A stretch of 21,452 nucleotides of DNA from a virus: IMG/VR virus record IMGVR_UViG_3300045993_000099, positions 1 to 21,452 of that record; one strand, 5' to 3'. Below, in pieces: positions 7,000 through 14,338 of this stretch. How positions within the stretch are numbered: position 1 is the first letter of the stretch; the number at the start of each line of letters is the position of its first letter. A model generated the notes under the pieces. It saw nothing but the letters and a program-made list of their open reading frames with translations, was not told the origin of the DNA and searched no databases. A program made the translations under genes and the position numbers.

Positions 7000-7871
7000 T
7001 CCAACTCACCAAAGACCAAGCCAAGCAGATTCTGGATTCGCTGGACTTCCTTGAAGCTGAAAACATGAAGGCAGAACACCATCAAGATTGGGAGGGTCAA
7101 CGCAAAGCTTTTGCAGTCCTCGACATACTCCGTACCGCAATCGCCGCACCGAAAGCGGAGCCTGTTGCTTGGATGCACGAGATAGATGACTACGCGACAG
7201 TGACTACGTACCAGAAAGAGAACAACGAGTTCCAGTATTCGGAGAAGTTTCTTGCTGGATTCACTATCCCCTTGTACACCGCAGCACCCACCATCCCCGC
7301 TCTCGGTGCGGAGCCTGTTGCTTTTCGATTCAACTTTGATGGCTACGGATGGGACTACCGAGACAACGGAAGCGGGTCTAGTTGGCAAGACATGACGAAG
7401 TCTTATCCTGACTCTGAACTGCTCTACACCGCAGCACCCACCATCCCCGCACCGAGAGCGGAGCCGAGTGCACCCAAATGCAAAGACCACCCTGCTGCTC
7501 CTCACGGATTTGACCGCAATGCAAGCCACAACGCACATCGGTATGTTTGTGATTGTGAAGGGTGGCAGGAGCCGAAAGCGGAGCCTGTTGCTTGGTTAAT
7601 GGTAGACGATATTGGCAGACAAGTAGTGCGAACCGAGCAAACAGTACAAACTGAACCTATTGATTCAATTCGATACCAATGGAGAGCATCTACAGCACTC
7701 TATACACATCCAGCTCTAACGCAAGAGCCTATCGCGGAAATAGTTGCGGAGGATATGGGAAAGCCGTTCAACGCGATACAAGTTCGCACCCATTTTTACA
7801 AGCAAGTTCCACCAGTAGGAACAAGACTCTACGCAGCACCCACCATCCCCGCTGAGAAGGAGCAGACATGA
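6996..7871 (+). CDS. Ea22-like modular accessory protein with four 'PVAW...TAAP' repeats
   Basis: A helical N-terminal segment (about 1-50) is followed by four modules that each open with an EPVAW-like strand and close with an LYTAAPTIPA-like turn. The first two open at EPVAW and EPVAF and end in TAAPTIPA; the third opens with EPVAW and ends LYTHPAL; the fourth opens EPIAE and ends LYAAPTIPA. Between modules 2 and 3 sits a Cys/His-containing insert ('CKDHPAAPHG', 'YVCDCEGW'). The same module type is known from Ea22-like early proteins of temperate phages, of unknown function. The repeats are also conserved as DNA, which suggests recent copying. ATGA overlaps occur at both ends. Confidence 0.7.
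   Translation: MIQLTKDQAKQILDSLDFLEAENMKAEHHQDWEGQRKAFAVLDILRTAIAAPKAEPVAWMHEIDDYATVTTYQKENNEFQYSEKFLAGFTIPLYTAAPTIPALGAEPVAFRFNFDGYGWDYRDNGSGSSWQDMTKSYPDSELLYTAAPTIPAPRAEPSAPKCKDHPAAPHGFDRNASHNAHRYVCDCEGWQEPKAEPVAWLMVDDIGRQVVRTEQTVQTEPIDSIRYQWRASTALYTHPALTQEPIAEIVAEDMGKPFNAIQVRTHFYKQVPPVGTRLYAAPTIPAEKEQT
7149..7853 (+). repeat. Interspersed DNA repeats of the PVAW/TAAP modules
   Basis: Two short DNA units recur. The 'gagcctgttgctt' unit is at 7158-7170, 7311-7323 and 7583-7595 (24 nt identical between 7149-7172 and 7572-7595), with a further copy at 8551-8566. The 'gcagcacccaccatccccgc' unit is at 7281-7300, 7431-7450 and 7833-7852, with a 26-nt version shared by 7275-7300, 7425-7450 and 8668-8693. 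They open and close each protein module. Confidence 0.85.
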
Positions 7872-8092
7872 AACCCAATATCAATATGACATGGACGAGC
7901 AGTGAGGGTTCAGAACGTGGTACTGCACTTTACACCAGCGAAGACACCATCTTCCTGAGCCTTGACCTGCCTGATTTTAAGAAGGCCCATGCTATCGCGC
8001 TGGCACTAGATACCGCAGTTGCTGCTGGCTATCACGAAGGCGTAAATGATGCACAGTCAACAATGAACACTGCGCTGAGGAATATGAAATGA
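7868..8092 (+). CDS. Small hypothetical protein, 74 aa
   Basis: It is held between two ATGA overlaps. The first half looks like beta strands ('GTALYTSEDTIFLSLDL'), the second like a helix with 'HAIALALDTAVAAGYHEG'. I recognise no family. It lies between the two genes that share the PVAW/TAAP modules and probably belongs to the same accessory set. Confidence 0.6.
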   Translation: MKPNINMTWTSSEGSERGTALYTSEDTIFLSLDLPDFKKAHAIALALDTAVAAGYHEGVNDAQSTMNTALRNMK

Positions 8093-8877
8093 CCGACACC
8101 ATCACCCTATCCCGAGCCGACGCGCAGGAAAACCTGAACGACTATGGACCAACACTACCAACGAAAGAAGATATGAAATTTAGTACAAAGCCAGTAATTA
8201 TCGAAGCGCGTCAGTTCTTCATTCTCGACAAATCCACACATGACGGTGTTTGTTTTGGTACGCCTGACCCAGAGGGTGAGCAGTACCTAGTGGGTAAATA
8301 CTGGATTCATCGCATTGACGGAAAGTACGAGGTATTTGATGGGGACTACCTAATACGGGGCGCTCAAGCACAGGTACTGGACGTACTCAGGTCTAGAAAT
8401 TTTGAGGCTACATATACGCCAGTGCAATACCTAAGTCCAGATCAAATAGCAACTGCATGGAATGAGACCGCCGATCCAAATGAATGGGATCACGCTTCAA
8501 AGTTCGCTAACGCTATTTTTCAGATAGCGCAGATCAAGGAGCCAAGTGCCGAGCCTGTTGCTTGGATAGAGCATCAATGGTCTGGAACGGGGCAAAAGTA
8601 TCTGCACTTTGAACGCCCTAATGCGACAGTCCGAGATGATGTTGTGAAGCCAATCTGGATACCACTCTACACCGCAGCACCCACCATCCCCGCTGACCAT
8701 GAATTCTGGATAGGTGTTTGCGAGTCGTTGGACAAGAAGGTAGTCGCATGGCGCGTCAGTTTCAACGGCGGTAAGGATTGGACTCTCTATGAACAAGACC
8801 CGCAACCTTCATTGTTTGACAAGAAAGAAGGAATGATTGTCAGGGCGCTTTATGAACTGGAGCAGACACATGAGTAG
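8089..8877 (+). CDS. Ea22-like mosaic accessory protein, 262 aa
   Basis: Residues about 30-115 resemble a small phage domain with a 'VIIEARQF' start and a 'GDYLIRG...NFEATYTPV' end, seen in many phage early proteins of unknown role. The middle is helical. From about residue 153 one PVAW...LYTAAPTIPA module appears, matching the modules in the gene at 6996 at DNA level (8551-8566 and 8668-8693). After it comes a degenerate module ('VVAWRVSFNGG', 'LYEQDPQPS'). It is a clear product of domain shuffling between neighbours. Confidence 0.65.
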   Translation: MTDTITLSRADAQENLNDYGPTLPTKEDMKFSTKPVIIEARQFFILDKSTHDGVCFGTPDPEGEQYLVGKYWIHRIDGKYEVFDGDYLIRGAQAQVLDVLRSRNFEATYTPVQYLSPDQIATAWNETADPNEWDHASKFANAIFQIAQIKEPSAEPVAWIEHQWSGTGQKYLHFERPNATVRDDVVKPIWIPLYTAAPTIPADHEFWIGVCESLDKKVVAWRVSFNGGKDWTLYEQDPQPSLFDKKEGMIVRALYELEQTHE

Positions 8878-9142
8878 TTCTGACATATTGGGACTCACAT
8901 ATAGAGTTCCTGCCACACAATCAAAAGCACTGAGACTTGCAGACACTCTTGACCATGTTCCAAGCACGGTTGGGCACGAAGCAGCCGCAGAACTCCGTCG
9001 CCTTGATGCGGAGAACAAGAGACTGCTCCGAGCAAGGAACCTTTATGAAGCGGCACTCCTTGCAGGCTACCCGAAGGGTGCTTCTGGAGATGTATTTGAA
9101 TTGTGGAACTCTGCGAGAGCAGCACTAGGAGAACAACAATGA
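8870..9142 (+). CDS. Small helical accessory protein, 90 aa
   Basis: I chose ATG 8870 behind GGAG (8859-8862); an in-frame TTG at 8837 would extend into the previous gene without SD support. It overlaps the preceding stop by 8 nt. The core 'EAAAELRRLDAENKRLL' is a coiled-coil helix shared with the gene at 10476 (ELRRLHAEN), followed by a 'YEAALLAGYPKGA' segment. It is a member of the repeated small-protein families of this region; function is unknown. Confidence 0.6.
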   Translation: MSSSDILGLTYRVPATQSKALRLADTLDHVPSTVGHEAAAELRRLDAENKRLLRARNLYEAALLAGYPKGASGDVFELWNSARAALGEQQ

Positions 9143-9573
9143 GCAAAATTATGGAACTGGCTGACGCATACGTACAACTTAGTCGCCACTACTACAGTGC
9201 AGATGCACCAGAAGTAGTAAAAGCCCGAGACGCACTAGCCGCAGAGGTGAGCAAACTGCATCAAGAGCGCGATGCCCTGCGTGAGCAGTTGGACACTCTG
9301 CAAAAGGCACATGACAGCCTACTCTTGTCTGCTAACTTGCGCGTAGGTACTGCTCTGTCTGAGAGAGATGCGGCAGAGGATCAGGTAGCTGCACTGAGCA
9401 AGGATGCTGCGAGGTATCGGTGGTTGCGTGACAACTGCACCAGAATACAAGCGCCAATGTTAGGCGTACTCCTGTGTGTACCAGATAAATGGTTACCTGA
9501 ACACCAGACAACTACGCAGGATGATGACGCAGCCATTGACGCAGATATCGCAGCAAAGGGGGAAGCAGTATGA
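9139..9573 (+). CDS. Coiled-coil RYRWLR-type accessory protein, 144 aa
   Basis: ATG 9139 overlaps the previous stop (ATGA), preferred over the in-frame start at 9103. Residues 35-95 are a heptad-like coiled coil ('EVSKLHQERDALREQLDTL'). A 'DAARYRWLRDN' cassette and an acidic end ('DDDAAIDADIAA') follow. The RYRWLR cassette plus an AIDA-type tail is common in small phage early proteins and recurs here in the gene at 9803. Role unknown. Confidence 0.65.
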   Translation: MSKIMELADAYVQLSRHYYSADAPEVVKARDALAAEVSKLHQERDALREQLDTLQKAHDSLLLSANLRVGTALSERDAAEDQVAALSKDAARYRWLRDNCTRIQAPMLGVLLCVPDKWLPEHQTTTQDDDAAIDADIAAKGEAV

Positions 9574-9806
9574 GACTGTTAAACGACGAACAATACGCGC
9601 AGACCGTGGATGCGCTGGAGAACGCAGAAACAGACTGCTACAAACCCGTGTCTACGCAATGCAGAGATGCACTCGCAATGCTCCGAGCAATGAAGCCTGT
9701 GGAGCTGTGCGCTATCGTTAATTCAATGGACGGAAATACGTGTACTACGCATCTGCGGAAGTACCCAGATGGAATGACACCACTATTCGCAGCGGAGGAA
9801 GCATGA
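9570..9806 (+). CDS. Small hypothetical protein, 78 aa
   Basis: It lies between ATGA overlaps at both ends. The product is mostly helical, with four Cys (about residues 23, 31, 47 and 58) spread too widely for a classical finger. It ends in 'FAAEEA', the same ending as the next gene's AIAAEEA, because the 39-bp repeat copied at 9787 and 10140 spans the stop of this gene and the start of the next. Confidence 0.6.
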   Translation: MRLLNDEQYAQTVDALENAETDCYKPVSTQCRDALAMLRAMKPVELCAIVNSMDGNTCTTHLRKYPDGMTPLFAAEEA

Positions 9807-10178
9807 CCTACCAGTTACCAGAGCCGAAAGAGACAGGCTACTCCGTTGATGGAGTAGAGATACTTGCTTACAGAGCAGACCAGATGCTCGACGCCTACGA
9901 GCAAGGTAGGAAGTCTGTCGTTTACACCGACAACAGTGCTGTGATAGCAAAGATGGAAACCATGTACAACGACCTGACTATTGACTACGCTGATTTGAAG
10001 GGGCAGGTAGCTGCACTGGAGGGTGATGCGCGGAGGTATCGGTGGCTGCGGTCAACAACAAATTTTGTCACAAGTAAAGGAAGGCGTATCGAAGTACGCG
10101 ATGACCCCGAACTATGGGATGAATCCATTGACGCAGCTATCGCAGCGGAGGAAGCATGACCTACCAGTTACCAGAGCC
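9787..10178 (+). repeat. 39-bp direct repeat covering stop, SD and start
   Basis: Positions 9787-9825 and 10140-10178 are identical, 353 bp apart. The unit spans the end of one gene, the GGAGGAA SD, the ATGA junction and the first codons of the next, so copying it duplicated a ready-made translation start. Confidence 0.9.
9803..10159 (+). CDS. RYRWLR-type accessory protein, 118 aa (paralogue of next gene)
   Basis: ATG 9803 sits in an ATGA overlap behind GGAGGAA; the open frame to 9740 is ignored. The first 60 residues, from MTYQLPEPK to 'SVVYTDNSAVIA', are closely repeated in the next gene. Residues 60-118 have a helix, then 'DARRYRWLRS' and 'DAAIAAEEA', shared with the gene at 9139. The protein is thus a fusion of two local modules. 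Function is unknown. Confidence 0.65.
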   Translation: MTYQLPEPKETGYSVDGVEILAYRADQMLDAYEQGRKSVVYTDNSAVIAKMETMYNDLTIDYADLKGQVAALEGDARRYRWLRSTTNFVTSKGRRIEVRDDPELWDESIDAAIAAEEA

Positions 10179-10301
10179 AAAGTACAAAGGAACACAGGCG
10201 AACATTCCAAACGCTATTCCCGACTTGTTTATTGCGTCCCAACTCCGTGAAGCCTATGAGCAGGGGCAGCAGTCTGTCGTTTACACCGACAACAGTGCTG
10301 T
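9912..10301 (+). repeat. 31-bp direct repeat inside the paralogous pair
   Basis: Positions 9912-9942 and 10271-10301 are identical and code SVVYTDNSAV in both paralogues; identity continues after one mismatch. The spacing (359 bp) differs from that of the 39-bp repeat (353 bp), so six bases have been gained or lost between the repeats since duplication. Confidence 0.88.
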
Positions 10302-10479
10302 CATAGCACAACTAGAGTCCGACCTGACCAAACACCGTGAATTAGTGCTGGTTCACTTCAAGCGGTTTGAGGAAGATCAGAAAGCGATGCGGCTGGCGCT
10401 GGATGCATTCAACAGGATGCTAAGTCGCAAGCCGGACTTTGTTGAAGCTGCGATTGATGCGCTTAAGGGGAGACTATGA
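10156..10479 (+). CDS. Paralogue of the preceding protein, 107 aa
   Basis: It starts with the same MTYQLPEPK and shares 'SVVYTDNSAVIA' with the preceding gene, but its C-terminal half is different: a long helix ('LVHFKRFEEDQKAMRLALDAF') and 'EAAIDALKG'. The SD region and start codon are part of the copied 39-bp repeat. This shows a tandem duplication followed by replacement of the 3' part. It is an ATGA-coupled member of the accessory chain. Confidence 0.65.
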   Translation: MTYQLPEPKYKGTQANIPNAIPDLFIASQLREAYEQGQQSVVYTDNSAVIAQLESDLTKHRELVLVHFKRFEEDQKAMRLALDAFNRMLSRKPDFVEAAIDALKGRL

Positions 10480-10736
10480 CACACCAATGGGCACTGATCT
10501 ACGCAGACAAGCTGGAACGCCGAGGCGCGACATACGTGCCAGAGGATATTGCCAAAGAACTCCGTAGGCTTCACGCTGAGAACGTGAGACTGAAAGCAGA
10601 GTTGGCAGATGCACTGGCGACGATTGAGTTTAAGGAACACCTAACTGATGGAACAAAGTGCTGGTGTGAGCCTGATCTTGATTATGTAGACCCTGAAACT
10701 GGAGCAGAAGTATGGGTACACAGGAAGCCGTCATGA
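10476..10736 (+). CDS. Small coiled-coil accessory protein, 86 aa
   Basis: It overlaps its upstream neighbour by ATGA. Residues 5-50 form 'YADKLERRGATYVPEDIAKE' leading into 'LRRLHAENVRLKAELADAL', a coiled coil that resembles the core of the protein encoded at 8870. Two close Cys (CWC, about residues 63-65) lie in an acidic tail. No known function. Confidence 0.6.
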   Translation: MTHQWALIYADKLERRGATYVPEDIAKELRRLHAENVRLKAELADALATIEFKEHLTDGTKCWCEPDLDYVDPETGAEVWVHRKPS

Positions 10737-10933
10737 CCCATACCATCAAAGACCGCGAAGTAGCTGTCTCCACCGAAGTCTACTACCTGCCCATGTCATC
10801 CTGTCCAGTGGGTGTCAAGTGTCTGCTACTTAACCCCGGAGGTTCAGCAGTTCTTGCGCAGTACAACGGAAAGGAAACCTGCTGGCAGGGCTGGTATCCG
10901 CTGCCCCGTAAACCCCCTACTGTGCTAAAATGA
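10733..10933 (+). CDS. Small hypothetical protein, 66 aa
   Basis: ATG 10733 overlaps the preceding stop; an ATG at 10712 in the same frame is possible but would overlap more. The chain is beta-rich with 'GVKCLLLNPGGSAVLAQY' and an aromatic end 'CWQGWYPLP', a layout seen in small phage proteins of unknown role. It is the last gene of the ATGA chain; a 28-nt spacer with a possible promoter follows. Confidence 0.6.
   Translation: MTHTIKDREVAVSTEVYYLPMSSCPVGVKCLLLNPGGSAVLAQYNGKETCWQGWYPLPRKPPTVLK
10922..10931 (+). promoter_or_regulatory. Possible extended -10 promoter
   Basis: TGCTAAAAT (TG at 10923-10924, TAAAAT at 10926-10931) matches an extended -10 element. No good -35 hexamer lies 16-18 bases upstream, so the call rests on the -10 alone. 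Its position just before the only sizeable gap in this stretch (10934-10961) supports a start of transcription for the replication genes. Confidence 0.3.
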
Positions 10934-10961
10934 ATGTTCAATACTTAACAAAGGAAACAAC

Positions 10962-11174
10962 ATGCACCTACCTAACATGACGGCCGCAGAACTTATCCGC
11001 GCCGTCGATAACAACCCCAAGGCATCCAGCATGGAACGTGCGCTGGCGGATGCACTGCAGGACATGCGTCCCGCTCCTGCACATGAGCACATGGCGATGC
11101 CTACACCCGTGCAGCTTGAGCTGCCGCTTGACTACGTAGCAGGCACGGCACAGCGCTGGCTGGAGAAGCGATGA
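10962..11174 (+). CDS. Small hypothetical protein, 70 aa
   Basis: ATG 10962 lies behind AAGGAA in a 28-nt spacer, the first non-overlapping start for over 4 kb. Residues 5-40 are helical ('TAAELIRAVDNN', 'SMERALADALQDM'); the rest is Pro/Met-rich with a 'PVQLELPLDYVAG' segment. No family recognised. It may head the replication operon. Confidence 0.6.
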   Translation: MHLPNMTAAELIRAVDNNPKASSMERALADALQDMRPAPAHEHMAMPTPVQLELPLDYVAGTAQRWLEKR

Positions 11175-11371
11175 CAATCCCCAAACTGAACAGAAACAAG
11201 GCGTACTTCGCTGCGTGGGGACACGATACGCTGGCACAGTTTGCGGCTGACGCTAACGCGGAGATAGCACAACTTCAAAAGGATCGCAGGGATGCCATAG
11301 ACGCATACCGCGCGCTGGTTACCGAGATAGCAAACAAGGAGCGAGCACATGACCGAAACAGTAGACCTTAG
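11171..11371 (+). CDS. Small helical protein, 66 aa
   Basis: It overlaps the preceding stop (ATGA) and runs 23 nt into the next gene. The sequence is one long Ala-rich helix ('AQFAADANAEIAQLQKDRR') with coiled-coil character. No family is recognised and no catalytic residues are seen. Confidence 0.55.
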   Translation: MTIPKLNRNKAYFAAWGHDTLAQFAADANAEIAQLQKDRRDAIDAYRALVTEIANKERAHDRNSRP

Positions 11372-11726
11372 CAATGCTATAAACATGATAGTGGACCAAC
11401 TGAAGGAAGAACCTGAGCGGTTCTACGCCCTCAAGAAGGAGGACTGGAAAGCCGGCATACTTTTGCAGGCTATCGAAAACGTAGTCAAAGGAAAGTACGA
11501 CGATGTACTCTCCGAAGAGGAGCGCAAGTGCATCGTGGACGCACGCCGCGAGATGCTGCGGGTCAAGTTCTACACGCAGGTTGTTGGCACGGTGCTCGAT
11601 ACACGCGAGCACCGGACACGGGAGGAGCTGGAGGACAACCCGTTTTCAGACCAACTCGTAGCGCAGGGGATGGCAGAGAAGTTGGGGCTCCTGTCGGGGA
11701 CAGCAAAAAAGCTGGGCCTCATATGA
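11349..11726 (+). CDS. Hypothetical phage protein, 125 aa
   Basis: ATG 11349 is preceded by AAGGAG (11336-11341). The product is helical and charged; the segment 'LSEEERKCIVDARREML' looks like an amphipathic helix and the end 'AEKLGLLSGTAKKLGLI' is basic. It precedes the VRR-NUC nuclease gene with an ATGA overlap, an arrangement that suggests a replication or recombination accessory role. No domain recognised. Confidence 0.6.
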   Translation: MTETVDLSNAINMIVDQLKEEPERFYALKKEDWKAGILLQAIENVVKGKYDDVLSEEERKCIVDARREMLRVKFYTQVVGTVLDTREHRTREELEDNPFSDQLVAQGMAEKLGLLSGTAKKLGLI

Positions 11727-12022
11727 CCCCCGAAGCCCGAGTCAAGACGCAAGTCAAGCGGCTGCTAGTAGAGCGAGGCGTGTACTACTTCATGCCTGCT
11801 GCAAACGGGTACGGACGCTCCGGCATACCCGACATTGTCTGCTGCCACTACGGTCACTTCTTGGCTATCGAGTGCAAGGCAGGTAAGGGCAAGACGACTG
11901 CGCTACAGGATCGCGAGCTGAAGCTCATACATGACGCAGGTGGATGGTCAATGGTAGTAACCGACGACCCCGTAACCTTGGAAGCGCTGGATATGGTGCT
12001 AACAAACATGGAGAACGCATGA
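11723..12022 (+). CDS. VRR-NUC domain nuclease
   Basis: At 99 aa this is a minimal VRR-NUC fold of the PD-(D/E)XK superfamily: an N-terminal Glu (E4), 'GYGRSGIPDIV' (D37), 'LAIECKAGKG' (E50, K52) and Q62 give the catalytic set. Family members cut branched or flapped DNA, Holliday-junction-like structures among them, and stand-alone phage versions are commonly found next to polymerase and helicase genes. ATG 11723 overlaps the previous stop; a longer frame to 11528 is a shadow of the preceding gene. Activity is inferred from intact motifs. Confidence 0.88.
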   Translation: MTPEARVKTQVKRLLVERGVYYFMPAANGYGRSGIPDIVCCHYGHFLAIECKAGKGKTTALQDRELKLIHDAGGWSMVVTDDPVTLEALDMVLTNMENA

Positions 12023-12321
12023 TCGAACTGGAGGATATCGAGATCCTAGACGCACACCCCAGTGCGTCTATTGAGGAGATCAACGCGCTTATCGGCAGCA
12101 TGGACGAAGAGACACGCCTCGCACTGCAAGCGGTATTCGAGACGATGGTTAAGACTATCGCCGGTAAGGCAGGTACCGTTGTCATCGTGATGGATGTATT
12201 CGGTATCGGCCACGCACAGATGCTTGCGCTTGGAGATCCACTGGCGGTACCCCGGCTGCTGGAGGCATCCTCACGCATCGCTGACCATTTATACAAACCA
12301 CAGGACGGAGTACTGCAATGA
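12019..12321 (+). CDS. Hypothetical acidic protein, 100 aa
   Basis: It starts in an ATGA overlap and ends in another with the polymerase gene. The chain is acidic and helical, with a hydrophobic stretch 'AGTVVIVMDVFGIG' (about residues 52-65) that is more likely a buried strand-helix than a membrane segment. No family is recognised. Tight coupling to the polymerase start hints at a replication role. Confidence 0.6.
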   Translation: MIELEDIEILDAHPSASIEEINALIGSMDEETRLALQAVFETMVKTIAGKAGTVVIVMDVFGIGHAQMLALGDPLAVPRLLEASSRIADHLYKPQDGVLQ

Positions 12322-14327
12322 CACAACCCTATAAAAATATCCTCTGCATCGACTTTGAGACGCGCTGGAACAGCAAGGACTACACGCTCTCCAAGATGAC
12401 TACCGAGGAGTACATACGGGATGCGCGATTCAAGGCGTTCGGCGTGTGCATCCACGAGGTCGGCACTGACAAGAAGACGCAGTGGTACGGGCACGACGAG
12501 ATCCCCCGCATACTGGCGACCTACGACTGGAGCAAGACAGCGGCGCTGGCGCATAACTCGCAGTTTGATGCAGCGATACTGTCCATGATCTACGGCGTCG
12601 TGCCGTGCTTCATATTCGACACGCTCTCTATGGGACGTGCACTGCGCGGCGTCGAGGTTGGCAACTCATTGATGAAGCTGGCCGAGGACTATGGTCTGCC
12701 ACCCAAGGGGCATGCCGTGCACAGCACAAATGGGCTGGACGAGATTTCACCCGAGATCGAGAAGGAGCTGGCAACGTACTGCATGCACGACGTGTACCTG
12801 TGCGAGGAAATCTTTGCACGCCTGATGATGCGCCTCGACCCGGACGGCACCACTCACGGACCATACCCGACGAAAGAGCTGCGGCTCATCGACATGACCG
12901 TGCGGATGTACATCGACCCCAAGCTGGAGCTGGATCGGAAGATGCTGGTCAGCGCACTGGAAGAGGAGAAGGAGAAGCTGGAGACTGCGCTCTTGCGTGC
13001 AGATGTGGAGGAAGCTGCACTGGCAAGCAATGAGCACTTCGCCGAAGTCCTGCGCAAGCTGGGCGTGGAGCCGCCGACCAAGACGAGTAAGACCACGGGA
13101 AAGGAGGCATTCGCGTTCGCAAAGAATGATGCCATGTTTCAATCCCTTCTCAACGGAGATGATGAAGACGTGGCACTTTTATGTGAGGCTAGGCTGCGAG
13201 TCAAATCGACTCTGGAGCGCACACGGGCGCAGCGGTTTATCGACATTGCTTCCCGTGGAGCTTTACCAGTTCCCCTGTCTTACTACGGTGCGTCGGTTAC
13301 AGGACGATGGGCTGCTGCAAAAGGTTCAAATATCAACCTACAAAATATGAAACGCGGCTCGTTCCTGCGCAAGGCGATCATGGCTCCGGACGGGTATCTG
13401 ATATGCGTGACCGACTTGTCTCAGATCGAGCCGCGCGTGCTGGCGTGGCTGTCTGACTACGAGGACATGCTGGCGATCTTCCGCGCTGGCGGTGACCCGT
13501 ACGCACGCTTCGGTGCGCCTATGTTCGGTGTCCCGGGCATGACCAAGGATAGCCACCCGATCCTGCGCCAGAGTGCCAAGAGTGCGCTGCTGGGGGCTGG
13601 GTACCAGCTAGGGTGGGCGAGCTTCGCTGCGCAGCTTCTGGTGGGCTTCCTCGGGGCCCCTCCGGTACGCTACGGCAAGGCCGAAGCCAAGCAGTTGGGC
13701 GTGACCAAGGCCGACATCACACGCTTCATGGAGTGGGACGACAACCAGAAGAAGATGAAGGAGATAGCGCACTCGTGCACGGACTACGAGCTGGCTGTCC
13801 ACTGCCTTGCATCCAAGGCGATCATCGACAAGTACCGGGCTGCGGCCGAGCCGGTGGTTAACTTCTGGGGCTTGCTGGGTAACCTGATCGAACACAGCTT
13901 GGTAGGCGGCAAGGAGTATACGCACAAGGGCATCCTGCACTTCTCCAAGGGACGTATCGAGATGGCGAACGGGATGCACATTCGCTACGATGACTTGCGC
14001 CAAGAAAGGGGTGATGACGGGCGCATGCAATACACCTATACAGACGGTAAAAAGCGCGTTAAACTTTATCCCGGCAAGGTGTGCAACAACGTAACTCAGG
14101 GTACGGCGCGCATCATCATGTCTGATGGTTTGCTGCGTGTGCAGAACAAGTATCTAGCGGTAGGTACTGTGCACGATGAAGGCTTGAATTTGGTGCCGGA
14201 GAGTGACTCCAGCACCGCACTGCCGTGGACGATCGGGCAGATGACGAAGGTGCCGAAGTGGATGCCGGGTATTCCGCTAGCTGCGGATGGTGGCATACAC
14301 AAGCGGTATGGTATGGCGAAAAACTAG
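12318..14327 (+). CDS. Family A DNA polymerase with 3'-5' exonuclease
   Basis: It is a 669-aa phage replicative polymerase without the 5' nuclease domain. Exonuclease motifs are intact: IDFET (D12, E14), HNSQFD (N80, D84) and YCMHD (Y154, D158), so proofreading is expected. Polymerase motif A is DLSQIEPR (D366), motif B RQSAKSALLGAGY (R417, K421, Y429) and motif C HDE (H619, D620, E621). Relative to E. coli Pol I, the Tyr after the motif A Asp is Leu, and the Phe of the O helix is Leu (L425), the position linked with ddNTP discrimination in other family A enzymes. A charged stretch at 215-290 forms the thumb region. It acts with the SNF2 helicase, SSB and primase encoded downstream. Confidence 0.95.
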   Translation: MTQPYKNILCIDFETRWNSKDYTLSKMTTEEYIRDARFKAFGVCIHEVGTDKKTQWYGHDEIPRILATYDWSKTAALAHNSQFDAAILSMIYGVVPCFIFDTLSMGRALRGVEVGNSLMKLAEDYGLPPKGHAVHSTNGLDEISPEIEKELATYCMHDVYLCEEIFARLMMRLDPDGTTHGPYPTKELRLIDMTVRMYIDPKLELDRKMLVSALEEEKEKLETALLRADVEEAALASNEHFAEVLRKLGVEPPTKTSKTTGKEAFAFAKNDAMFQSLLNGDDEDVALLCEARLRVKSTLERTRAQRFIDIASRGALPVPLSYYGASVTGRWAAAKGSNINLQNMKRGSFLRKAIMAPDGYLICVTDLSQIEPRVLAWLSDYEDMLAIFRAGGDPYARFGAPMFGVPGMTKDSHPILRQSAKSALLGAGYQLGWASFAAQLLVGFLGAPPVRYGKAEAKQLGVTKADITRFMEWDDNQKKMKEIAHSCTDYELAVHCLASKAIIDKYRAAAEPVVNFWGLLGNLIEHSLVGGKEYTHKGILHFSKGRIEMANGMHIRYDDLRQERGDDGRMQYTYTDGKKRVKLYPGKVCNNVTQGTARIIMSDGLLRVQNKYLAVGTVHDEGLNLVPESDSSTALPWTIGQMTKVPKWMPGIPLAADGGIHKRYGMAKN

Positions 14328-14338
14328 AAAGGAACAAC

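Noticed and set aside
7149-8693. Repeats at 7.1-8.7 kb as a CRISPR array
   Set aside because: Repeat spacing is irregular, the units lie in frame in coding sequence and code a protein module; no cas genes are near.
8837-8869. Upstream TTG start for the gene at 8870
   Set aside because: ATG 8870 has GGAG at good spacing, and the extension only overlaps the previous gene.
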